DNA of 7,392 nucleotides from Nitrospirota bacterium. Lineage in GTDB: Bacteria; Nitrospirota; Thermodesulfovibrionia; Thermodesulfovibrionales; Magnetobacteriaceae. Under the pieces are notes generated by a model. It had not been told where the DNA came from. It saw only the letters and a program-made list of their open reading frames with translations, and made no database searches. Shown piece by piece: positions 1 through 5,834 of this stretch (position 1 is its first letter; the number at the start of each line of letters is the position of its first letter). The stretch spans positions 1 to 7,392 of the forward strand of contig JADFXO010000193.1 in NCBI GenBank assembly GCA_015233485.1, written 5' to 3'. Position numbers and translations under genes: made by a program.

Positions 1-52
1 TCGCTACCTTTGCCTTAAATGCTCCGTCATGTGTCTTTCGTATTTTCTTCAT
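1..52 (-). CDS. IS3-family transposase OrfA, N-terminal fragment cut by window edge
   Basis: Reading the minus strand from an ATG at 52-50 gives MKKIRKTHDGAFKAKVA before the window ends. This resembles the start of OrfA proteins of the IS3 family (helix-turn-helix DNA-binding subunit), which typically open with a basic stretch followed by a phenylalanine and KAKVALEA. An AAGGAG Shine-Dalgarno lies at 67-62, about 9 nt before the ATG. By family knowledge OrfA is normally fused to the DDE integrase OrfB by programmed frameshifting, but that part is outside the window. Only 17 residues are visible, so the assignment rests on this short match plus the IS-like terminal sequence beside it; whether the element is intact cannot be judged. 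Confidence 0.72.
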   Translation of the reverse strand, partial: MKKIRKTHDGAFKAKVA

Positions 53-121
53 TCTGCCGTTCTCCTTTCGTTGCCGGCAGACTACCATCCACCTTATTGC
101 TCTGTCCAGTTTTTGGGGAGT

Positions 122-127
122 ATTATA
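122..127 (-). promoter_or_regulatory. TATAAT -10 hexamer near the IS tip, facing orfA
   Basis: The minus strand reads a perfect TATAAT at 127-122, about 70 nt ahead of orfA. In IS3 elements such as IS2 and IS911, the abutted ends of the excised circle form a strong junction promoter that drives the transposase. A -10 box within the left end would fit such a promoter, with the -35 supplied from the right end. The hexamer also sits inside a perfect 7+1+7 palindrome (117-131), so it could instead be a chance or operator-like sequence. Confidence 0.35.
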
Positions 128-177
128 CTCCTCAATACATATATATCAGAAATATTTTTACGCCGAAAACAAATAGC

Positions 178-206
178 TTGCAGAATTTGTTAATTTTGTA
201 TAAGAT
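178..206 (+). promoter_or_regulatory. Weak sigma-70-like promoter candidate for the deacetylase unit
   Basis: TTGCAG at 178-183 is followed after 17 bp by TAAGAT at 201-206, in AT-rich DNA about 30 bp before the deacetylase start. An overlapping TATAAG at 199-204 would have a 15-bp spacer. Both matches are imperfect (3 of 6 for the -35 box and 4 of 6 for the TAAGAT -10 box), so this is only the best local candidate. The transcript would begin around 213 and include the Shine-Dalgarno. Confidence 0.25.
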
Positions 207-235
207 AGTGGGGTTATGTTGAGAGGGGTACTGAT

Positions 236-1021
236 ATGAGAGTGAAAGGGAAGCTTTTCTTGATGGCGGTTGTGTTTATGCTGATTGCCGCCTCTGGTGC
301 CGCCGCCTCTGCGGCCAAAGCTGGCACATCAGGGACGGGGGTTCCGATATTGCTTTATCACCGGCTTGGGCCAACCGTTGCAGACAGTATGACTATAACG
401 ACGCCTGTTTTCGAATCACACTTAAAATATCTCAGGCAAAACGGCTACACGGTAATCCCGCTGAGGCAGGTTATCGATAGCCTGAAAGACAAAAAACCCC
501 TTCCATCGCACTGCGTGGTTATTGTCGCCGACGACGGACATAAATCCATCTACACGGATATGCTCCCGCTTGTCAGGAAATACCAGGTACCTGTTACCCT
601 TTTCATTTACCCTTCGGCAATCTCAAACGCCTCATACGCTATGACATGGGCCCAGCTGAAAGAGCTGAAAGAGACGGGCCTTTTCGATCTTCAATCCCAC
701 ACGTACTGGCATCCAAATTTCAAAATAGAAAAGAAGCGGCTGGACAAAAAAGAATATGAAAAAATAGTAGAGACACAGTTAAAGAAATCTAAGGATAAGC
801 TCGAAAAGGAGTTTGGCACAAAAATAGACCTGCTTGCGTGGCCATTCGGGATATACGACGGCTATCTGATGGGCAAGGCGTCTGAGGCCGGATATGTGGC
901 CGCGTTTTCTATTGAGCGGCGGCCAGTCAGGACTGCGGACAATATGATGTCGCTGCCGCGCTTCCTTCTTGAAAATTCGAACCAGGGGAAGTCGTTTGAG
1001 AGGTTGTTAACAGAGAATTGA
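236..1021 (+). CDS. Secreted CE4-family polysaccharide deacetylase (NodB/PgaB-like)
   Basis: Predicted metal-dependent de-N-acetylase of an envelope or extracellular polysaccharide, 261 residues. Residues 1 to about 26 form a signal peptide: a basic start, a hydrophobic core and small residues around ASA. The sequence VPILLYHRL (36-44) is the usual opening of PgaB/IcaB-type domains. Motif 1 is ADDG with Asp99 (base) and Asp100 (metal), motif 2 is SHTYWH with metal ligands His155 and His159, and motif 3 is AWPFG (201-205). Motif 1 reads VADDG rather than the common TFDDG, but both aspartates are kept. The chosen ATG has a Shine-Dalgarno GAGAGGGG at 221-228, 7 nt upstream. The stop is 36 bp from the next gene on the same strand, a putative glycosidase, so they probably form an operon. 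There is no lipobox, so the product is likely periplasmic or exported. The substrate is unknown. Confidence 0.9.
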   Translation: MRVKGKLFLMAVVFMLIAASGAAASAAKAGTSGTGVPILLYHRLGPTVADSMTITTPVFESHLKYLRQNGYTVIPLRQVIDSLKDKKPLPSHCVVIVADDGHKSIYTDMLPLVRKYQVPVTLFIYPSAISNASYAMTWAQLKELKETGLFDLQSHTYWHPNFKIEKKRLDKKEYEKIVETQLKKSKDKLEKEFGTKIDLLAWPFGIYDGYLMGKASEAGYVAAFSIERRPVRTADNMMSLPRFLLENSNQGKSFERLLTEN

Positions 1022-1057
1022 TTAAAATTCTAAATAAAACAGAGGGTGAAAAAACGT

Positions 1058-2482
1058 ATGAGATCAATAGCTGAATGTTCTGTAGCAGTCCTGTTTGCCG
1101 TGGTGCTTTTATTTAACAATGCGTATGCGCTGGATGTCAAAGTTATCGATTCCGTGTCGAAAAAACCAATAGTGAGCGCCTCAGTGCTCGTGGACAACAA
1201 TACAGCACTTTTGACAAACGAGGCCGGTATTGTGAGTTTCAAAGCCGCGGCAGGCCCGGTGAGCCCGGCGATTAAGATATTCGCAAAATCTCCCGGGTAC
1301 ATGAGAAATGAGCTCGTCTCTTCGCCGGGCGCCGCTGCAATTGAGATACCCTTAAGGCCTTTTGTACCTAAGGCTCTATACTTATCCATGTATGGAGCAG
1401 CCAGCAAGAAACTGCGAAACTCTGCCCTAAAACTAATAGAAGATACAGAAGTCAATGCCCTGGTAATTGACATAAAGGGCGACTGGGGTTTGCTGAACTA
1501 CAAAAGCTCCATCCCGCTTGCCGCTGAAATCGGCGCGCAGAAGGTGATACTTGTTAAAGACCTGAAAGAAATGGTAAAGACTTTCAGAGATAAGGGCATA
1601 TATTTAATTGCGCGCATAGTTGTTTTTAAGGACAACCCACTGGCGCAGGCAAGGCATGAACTTGCTGTAAAGACCCAGGGGGGAGGCCTCTGGCGAGACA
1701 GAGAGAAGCTCGCATGGGTTGACCCTTTCAGAAAAGAGGTGTGGGACTATAATATTGATATAGCCATTGAGGCCGCACAGAGCGGGTTTGACGAGATACA
1801 GTTTGATTATGTGAGATTTCCTGATTCGTTTAAACCCAAGTTTTCCAAACCCAGCACTGAGGAGGCCAGAGTAAAGGCAATCACCGGTTTTCTTCAGGAG
1901 GCCAAAAAGAGGCTTGCCCCCTATAACGTGTATCTTGGCGCGGACATATTCGGCTACGCATGCTGGAACCTTGACGATACGCAAATCGGCCAGAAAATCG
2001 AGAACCTCGCCGGCGTCCCCGACTATCTGTCACCTATGCTCTACCCATCGGGGTTTCAGTTTGGAATCCCGGGCTACAGGAATCCTATCCAGAATCCTAA
2101 TAAAATAGTCTATCTATCCCTTAAGAGGGCGCAAGAGCGCACTCAACTGGCCACAAATCGTTTCAGGCCCTGGATACAGGCCTTTAGAGATTACGCCTAC
2201 GACAGGAGATTCTTCAAGGGAGAGCCGGTCAGAGAACAGATAAAAGCCGCCGAACAGTTTGGCTCTCACGGTTGGATGCTCTGGAATCCTCAGAATAACT
2301 ATTACCCCGAGGGATTGAAGCACAAGTCTCCGCAGTCTGCCCAGGCCCCTGTTCAAGCTCCTGCCAAGGTCACTCAAGCCCTTGGCCAGGCATCGTCAGT
2401 CCCGGCTAATCAAGCTCTGGCAGTCCCCAATCGGGCACCGGCTCAGGTATCGGCAGTAACCCCTGTGGCCGCAGCTAAATAG
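1058..2482 (+). CDS. Secreted putative glycoside hydrolase (DUF4015) with N-terminal carboxypeptidase-regulatory-like domain
   Basis: A 474-residue exported protein. I chose ATG 1058 because GAGGG at 1042-1046 is suitably placed for it; an in-frame GTG at 1046 would overlap that Shine-Dalgarno. Residues 1-24 are a signal peptide ending AYA. Residues 25 to about 100 resemble a carboxypeptidase-regulatory-like beta-sandwich (VIDSVSKKPIVSASV, then a TNEAGIVSF turn). Residues 105-420 match the putative glycosyl hydrolase domain PF13200/DUF4015, a TIM-barrel type: VIDIKGDWG (137-145), the signature FDEIQFDYVRFPDS (244-257) with a probable acidic catalytic-site residue Asp250, GADIFGYACW (294-303), and PDYLSPMLYPSGF (321-333). 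Residues 425-474 are a low-complexity Ala/Gln/Pro/Val tail. The activity is not experimentally fixed for the family. Its place after a polysaccharide deacetylase suggests it cuts or processes the same polymer. The last 40 bp overlap the convergent cbiA gene. Confidence 0.85.
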   Translation: MRSIAECSVAVLFAVVLLFNNAYALDVKVIDSVSKKPIVSASVLVDNNTALLTNEAGIVSFKAAAGPVSPAIKIFAKSPGYMRNELVSSPGAAAIEIPLRPFVPKALYLSMYGAASKKLRNSALKLIEDTEVNALVIDIKGDWGLLNYKSSIPLAAEIGAQKVILVKDLKEMVKTFRDKGIYLIARIVVFKDNPLAQARHELAVKTQGGGLWRDREKLAWVDPFRKEVWDYNIDIAIEAAQSGFDEIQFDYVRFPDSFKPKFSKPSTEEARVKAITGFLQEAKKRLAPYNVYLGADIFGYACWNLDDTQIGQKIENLAGVPDYLSPMLYPSGFQFGIPGYRNPIQNPNKIVYLSLKRAQERTQLATNRFRPWIQAFRDYAYDRRFFKGEPVREQIKAAEQFGSHGWMLWNPQNNYYPEGLKHKSPQSAQAPVQAPAKVTQALGQASSVPANQALAVPNRAPAQVSAVTPVAAAK

Positions 2483-3792
2483 AAAGACCCCGCAATATGC
2501 GGATTGCTTGCAAAGTGCAGATGCACGTAGCCGGCCGTGCAGTTTTTTACCCTGTGGCCGGCGGTTCCCTCGCGGCTTTCGTATATGGTTTCCACTGAGG
2601 GCGGCATCTCCTCCATTTCTGAATAGTGGAACTCGTGTCCTCTGAGTTTGGCGCCCTTTTTTCCCAGTATTGAATCTGATGCGAGCGTCACCTCTCTATA
2701 GCCGAGCTTAACCCTTTTCTTTGCCATTTTCGTCTTTACGGGAAATATGCCGGCCATCGGGAAGAGTCGCCCGCCCAAGTCAATAATTCCTTCGGTAAGA
2801 TACATAAACCCGCCGCACTCGCCGTAGATTGCCCCCCCTCTGAGGGCGAAGTCTCTGATTGAGCGAAGCATATTCCGGTTTGAGGAGAGCCTTTCGGCGT
2901 GGAGTTCGGGATAGCCGCCGCCGAGGTAGACTGCCCCTATGCCATTGGGGATTTTGTCGTCGTTTAGGGGGCTGAAAAAGACTATCTCCGCCCCGGCGCC
3001 ACAGAGGTAATCGAAGTTGTCTTCGTAATAAAAACAGAAGGCGCTGTCACGGGCAACCCCTATGCGCGGTGCGCGCAGATGTGGCGGCGGAGATGGCGCA
3101 GGGATATTAATAAGCGGAATATCGACGGCCGAGGCAAGGAGAAGTTCTTCGATGTGGATGCCGGCGTGGGCGGCAGATGCAAGTTTTTGAGCGAATTCGG
3201 CGTTTATCACGCCGTCCTCAGCTGTGTACAGGCCGAGGTGGCGCTCCGGTATGCGTATCTCCTGGCCAACGGGCAGACAGCCAAGCACCCGGCACTTGCA
3301 GTGCGCCTCTATGGCCTCTTTGGCCCTCGTGTAGTGTCTGTCGCTTCCTGTCCTGTTAAGTATTACACCGGCAAGCGTGAGGGCGGGGTCGAATGCCTCG
3401 ATTCCCTTGATTAGGGCGGCAGCGGTCTCGGCAGTCCCCCTTACGTCAAGGGCAATAACTACCGGAAGGGAGAGGAATTTTGCGGTTTCGGCAGCCGAAG
3501 CCGCCCCTCCGTCAAAAAGCCCCATTGCCCCCTCTATAATACACACGTCGGCGCCGTGTGATTTCGCAGCAAACAGATGTCTAACGTAATCGCCGCCGCA
3601 CATCCATCTGTCAAGATTCCACGAGATTACGCCGGTTAGTGCGCGGTGCAGGCCAGGGTCTATGAAGTCAGGGCCTGTCTTAAACGGCTGTACACGACGG
3701 CCACGACGTGTGAGGGCGGCCATCAGGGCCAGGGCCGCTGTGGTCTTCCCCGCTCCGCTTTGCAGGGCAGATATAACAAACGCGCTCTTCAT
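2443..3792 (-). CDS. cbiA: Cobyrinate a,c-diamide synthase (CbiA/CobB family)
   Basis: Glutamine- and ATP-dependent enzyme that amidates the a and c side chains of cobyrinate in corrinoid synthesis; 449 residues, close to the usual ~450-460. The N-terminal dethiobiotin-synthetase-like ATPase domain has the P-loop SGAGKTT (12-18), followed by FKTGPDFIDP (37-46) and IIEGAMGLFDG (85-95). The C-terminal class I glutaminase-like domain has the nucleophile Cys326 in YGECGGFM and the histidine motif GYVHLHFASN (421-430). The ATG at 3792 gives the family's usual N-terminus MKSAFVIS. The frame stays open upstream to an ATG at 3810 and a TTG at 3861, and no start has a clear Shine-Dalgarno. Translation may therefore depend on the small gene ending at 3873. 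No other corrinoid gene is visible, so CbiA versus CobB substrate (cobyrinate or hydrogenobyrinate) is open; CbiA is the default. No cobalamin riboswitch was recognised upstream. Confidence 0.92.
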   Translation of the reverse strand: MKSAFVISALQSGAGKTTAALALMAALTRRGRRVQPFKTGPDFIDPGLHRALTGVISWNLDRWMCGGDYVRHLFAAKSHGADVCIIEGAMGLFDGGAASAAETAKFLSLPVVIALDVRGTAETAAALIKGIEAFDPALTLAGVILNRTGSDRHYTRAKEAIEAHCKCRVLGCLPVGQEIRIPERHLGLYTAEDGVINAEFAQKLASAAHAGIHIEELLLASAVDIPLINIPAPSPPPHLRAPRIGVARDSAFCFYYEDNFDYLCGAGAEIVFFSPLNDDKIPNGIGAVYLGGGYPELHAERLSSNRNMLRSIRDFALRGGAIYGECGGFMYLTEGIIDLGGRLFPMAGIFPVKTKMAKKRVKLGYREVTLASDSILGKKGAKLRGHEFHYSEMEEMPPSVETIYESREGTAGHRVKNCTAGYVHLHFASNPHIAGSFYLAAATGVTADT

Positions 3793-3872
3793 AGAGTAAG
3801 ATGGTATCATAGACCGGGCGATACCCGCAAGCCGAGGACTGTTTGGGACAACATGCTGCAATAACTGCTTTG

Positions 3873-4046
3873 TTAAAATAAGGCGTCTACGGCATAATAC
3901 ACAACGCCCGATACAAGGCTGCCAACGGTGGACGATAAAAACATAGCAAGCCCCCTGCTCAATCCATTTCTTGTAAAGACTACATTAAGCCATACAAATG
4001 ATACTGCCCCGGTTATAAAGGATAATATTACGGCTGTCATAGACAT
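3873..4046 (-). CDS. Small two-helix membrane protein, 57 residues, unknown function
   Basis: The ORF from ATG 4046 to TAA 3873 encodes MSMTAVILSF... to ...YYAVDALF, 57 residues. Two hydrophobic segments (about 4-24 and 33-52) are separated by a short basic loop TRNGLSRG (25-32). The positive-inside rule would place that loop in the cytoplasm with both ends outside. The Shine-Dalgarno AGGAG at 4060-4056 lies 9 nt before the ATG, which is the strongest evidence that the frame is real. The stop is 80 bp before the chosen cbiA start and 11 bp before the upstream extension of that frame, so the two are probably co-transcribed. I recognise no family; it does not look like the cobalt transporter subunit CbtB, because it has no histidines and has two helices. 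The function is unknown. Confidence 0.68.
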   Translation of the reverse strand: MSMTAVILSFITGAVSFVWLNVVFTRNGLSRGLAMFLSSTVGSLVSGVVYYAVDALF

Positions 4047-4055
4047 AATATCGGT

Positions 4056-4060
4056 CTCCT
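4056..4060 (-). promoter_or_regulatory. Shine-Dalgarno of the small membrane protein gene
   Basis: AGGAG on the minus strand, with a 9-nt spacer to ATG 4046. It supports translation of an ORF that is otherwise too short to be called with confidence and favours this ATG over the in-frame ATG at 4040. Confidence 0.65.
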
Positions 4061-4066
4061 GAGTTC

Positions 4067-4097
4067 GCTAGCCCGCCATACCGCCAGCGGGCGTAGC
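4067..4097. other. Strong GC-rich hairpin between pgi and the small membrane gene
   Basis: The arms GCTAGCCCGC (4067-4076) and GCGGGC-G-TAGC (4087-4097) can form a 10-bp stem with one bulged base and a 10-nt loop. It lies just before the Shine-Dalgarno of the small membrane gene and about 120 bp after the pgi stop, on the shared minus strand. No T-run follows on either strand, so it is not a standard intrinsic terminator. It could be a processing or attenuation structure in a pgi read-through transcript, or a dispersed REP-like repeat. Confidence 0.5.
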
Positions 4098-4105
4098 CTG
4101 CATTT

Positions 4106-4134
4106 CATAGCATCGCGGTATTTCCACGGCTATG
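4106..4134. other. Second hairpin in the pgi-small gene intergenic region
   Basis: CATAGC (4106-4111) pairs with GCTATG (4129-4134). Inside, CG and GG pair with CG and CC around a TATTT loop, leaving one mismatch and a two-base bulge. It sits 8 bp from the GC-rich hairpin at 4067-4097, so the two may be parts of one structured element of about 68 bp. The rest of 4135-4218 shows no gene or obvious motif. Confidence 0.4.
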
Positions 4135-4218
4135 CTGGTAGGAACAACGGTAATGCCATGTTTATTAACTCTCAACGCTGAACAAGTTGCGTATTCCGGT
4201 GAAAGCGGCCCGGCTAAT

Positions 4219-5559
4219 CTATAATTTCCAGCAAATATTACCTTTCGCCATGCGCTGAATATCTTCTTTTTGCTTTTGAAACCCGGACTTTCCCATCAGA
4301 CCGAAGGTGTTATTTTTCCCCGCTTCAATCCACGGCTGATTAAACGGGTTTACGCCAAAGAGAAAGCCCATAAATGTAGTGCAAATCTCAAAGAACATAA
4401 AAAGCTGTCCGACGTGGTAGGCGTCCAGCGCCGGCATGGTGATAGTCATGTTGGGCTTAGAGGCGTTAGAAAGCGCCAGCTCAGTGGACTTAGCGGCAGC
4501 GCCTATAAGATCATTCAGGCACTGGCCTGATAGTAAACTGAATTCATCAATTTTTTCAAACACCTTTGGGATGCGAATATTGGAGCCGTAGTCGTCTATG
4601 CGAATAAAAATGACGACCTTGTCCTCAGGGCCTTCCATCCAGAGTTGGAGCTGTGAATGCTGGTCTGTAGTGCCGACGGCGGGATATGGGGTTATGCCAA
4701 GGCCGAGTTTACCCAGACTTTCCGCCCATAGTTGGCAAAACCATTCGGAAAGGGATTTTAAGCCGTCGGCATAGGGCATCATAACATTGACCGTCCTCTT
4801 TTCTTTTACGCACATGAGGTATAATAAAACAGAAAACAGGTATGCCGGATTCTCCCACAGCTCAGCATTAGAGCACCTGGTTAATATGTCCTTGGCGCCC
4901 AGTAACAGCTCGTCAGAGCTAATTCCGGCAATCTCCGACAAGAGCAGGCCAGCGGGGCTGAGTACGGAGTAGCGCCCAACAATGGAAGGATGTATGGGGA
5001 GGCTCATCAGGTTATTTTCCTTGACGATTTGCCTGAGAATCCCACCTTCCGGATTTGTAGTGATGATGAATCTCCTGGCAGCCTCATTGCCAAGTACCTT
5101 ATTCATGTGTGCCCAAAAGATCATAAATGACGCAACGGTCTCGGCAGTGTTTCCAGATTTTGAGACTACATTAACGGTTGTCCTGTGAGGGTCAATGATC
5201 TCAATAATCGCTTCCAGCGTCCGCGGGTCAATGTTGTCGTAAATGAAGATCTTAGGGTGATTCCTGAAATTGTGCATAGGCTGAAGCGCCTCAAGTATCG
5301 CGCGCGGGCCCATAGCGGAACCGCCAATCCCCAGCAGAAGAAAAAGGTCTGAGTTTTCGACTATATTGCCGGCAAGTTCCTTGATTTCGGATGTATCCTG
5401 ATTGACCAGATCAATAAAGGCAAGCTCGTCCCATTTCCTCTCGTGTATTTGGCTGTGTGCGATGGCGGTTTTTTCACGAACCCCTTCTATTTCAACTAAA
5501 GACAGGCCTTTATCTCCGATAACCTCTTCCAGCATATTTCCAAAGTGCATTTCAAGCAT
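4219..5559 (-). CDS. pgi: Glucose-6-phosphate isomerase
   Basis: Cytosolic enzyme interconverting glucose 6-phosphate and fructose 6-phosphate in glycolysis and gluconeogenesis. At 446 residues it is the short bacterial form seen in Bacillus (~450), not the ~550-residue E. coli form. The first SIS domain has LLLGIGGSAMGPRAI (74-88) and the phosphate-binding SKSGNTAET (133-141). The region VGRYSVLSPAG (194-204) corresponds to PGI signature 1 but has Val194 where Gly or Pro is usual. Further on are QLWAESLGK (276-284) with catalytic Glu280, GTTDQHSQLQLWMEGP (296-311) with His301, and signature 2 NPFNQPWIEAGK (404-415) with catalytic Lys415. ATG 5559 has an AGGGGG Shine-Dalgarno at 5574-5569, 9 nt upstream; in-frame ATGs at 5550 and 5535 are less well placed. 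It lies divergent to the transglycosylase gene and upstream of the small membrane gene and cbiA on the same strand. Confidence 0.95.
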   Translation of the reverse strand: MLEMHFGNMLEEVIGDKGLSLVEIEGVREKTAIAHSQIHERKWDELAFIDLVNQDTSEIKELAGNIVENSDLFLLLGIGGSAMGPRAILEALQPMHNFRNHPKIFIYDNIDPRTLEAIIEIIDPHRTTVNVVSKSGNTAETVASFMIFWAHMNKVLGNEAARRFIITTNPEGGILRQIVKENNLMSLPIHPSIVGRYSVLSPAGLLLSEIAGISSDELLLGAKDILTRCSNAELWENPAYLFSVLLYLMCVKEKRTVNVMMPYADGLKSLSEWFCQLWAESLGKLGLGITPYPAVGTTDQHSQLQLWMEGPEDKVVIFIRIDDYGSNIRIPKVFEKIDEFSLLSGQCLNDLIGAAAKSTELALSNASKPNMTITMPALDAYHVGQLFMFFEICTTFMGFLFGVNPFNQPWIEAGKNNTFGLMGKSGFQKQKEDIQRMAKGNICWKL

Positions 5560-5713
5560 ACGGGCAAACCCCCTGCATATAGTAAAAAATGAGCGTTAAA
5601 AACCGCACCGCGTTACACATATCTGCTCTCGTCTATAATCTATCAAATCCGGCAACTAAATGGCAATAGACGAAAAAAACGCCTGTAATCTCAAAAAATA
5701 TCACGAAATACAC

Positions 5714-5740
5714 TTGACAAAAGCAAGCAAAACATGTAAT
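5714..5740 (+). promoter_or_regulatory. Sigma-70-type promoter candidate for the transglycosylase gene
   Basis: A perfect TTGACA at 5714-5719 is followed by TGTAAT (5 of 6 matches) at 5735-5740. The spacer is 15 bp, shorter than the preferred 17. Transcription would begin near 5747, leaving a leader of almost 90 nt. Because the -10 box overlaps an in-frame ATG at 5739, this also argues against that ATG as the start. On the opposite strand of 5560-5834 I see only weak candidates for a pgi promoter, such as TTGATA at 5643-5638. Confidence 0.5.
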
Positions 5741-5786
5741 GGTTTATGACAGACCCAAGCCGTTTTCGCCGCATAATTTGTTATGT

Positions 5787-5820
5787 ATTGCCGGCTGTGC
5801 AATTAAGGTTGCCGGGCAAT
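5787..5820 (+). promoter_or_regulatory. Leader hairpin directly before the transglycosylase Shine-Dalgarno
   Basis: ATTGCCGGC (5787-5795) pairs with GCC-G-GGCAAT (5811-5820), giving 9 bp with one bulged G and a 15-nt loop. It ends one base before the AAGGAGG at 5822-5828, so folding could influence ribosome access. TTGCCGG also occurs as a direct repeat in both arms (5788-5794 and 5810-5816). No known riboswitch consensus was recognised. Confidence 0.45.
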
Positions 5821-5821
5821 C

Positions 5822-5828
5822 AAGGAGG
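5822..5828 (+). promoter_or_regulatory. Shine-Dalgarno that fixes the transglycosylase start
   Basis: AAGGAGG with a 6-nt spacer to ATG 5835. The frame is open 32 codons further upstream to ATG 5739, but that start has no Shine-Dalgarno and would bury the signal peptide internally. Confidence 0.85.
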
Positions 5829-5834
5829 GACTTT

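Larger units (their letters stand above)
1..134 (-). mobile_element. Left end of an IS3-family insertion sequence (partial)
   Basis: Between the orfA start (52) and about 134 the minus strand carries a run ACTCCCCAAAAACTGGACAG (129-110). It resembles the terminal inverted repeats of IS2/IS150-like members, which have a C-run, an A-rich stretch and then TGGAC. Reading outward from orfA, the first plausible 5'-TG end is at 134-133, while the distance rule taken from IS150 would put the tip nearer 127, so the boundary is uncertain by several bases. The other end, the orfB gene and any target-site duplication lie outside the window. The element reads away from the deacetylase gene that starts about 100 bp to the right. 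Confidence 0.6.

Noticed and set aside
19..222. 67-codon plus-strand frame across the IS end
   Set aside because: It runs antisense through the orfA start and terminal repeat, has no Shine-Dalgarno and has no domain-like composition.
1030..1473. Minus-strand frame of 147 codons inside the glycosidase gene
   Set aside because: It is a shadow of the DUF4015 gene with no Shine-Dalgarno or recognisable motif.
4067..4097. Intrinsic terminator of pgi
   Set aside because: The stem is strong, but no T-run follows it on the minus strand.
4047..4218. Cobalamin riboswitch ahead of the small gene and cbiA
   Set aside because: I could not find a GCCACTG-type element or B12 box; only simple hairpins are visible.
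5739..5834. 32-codon N-terminal extension of the transglycosylase
   Set aside because: The ATG at 5739 overlaps the probable -10 box and lacks a Shine-Dalgarno, while ATG 5835 has AAGGAGG and starts a signal peptide.
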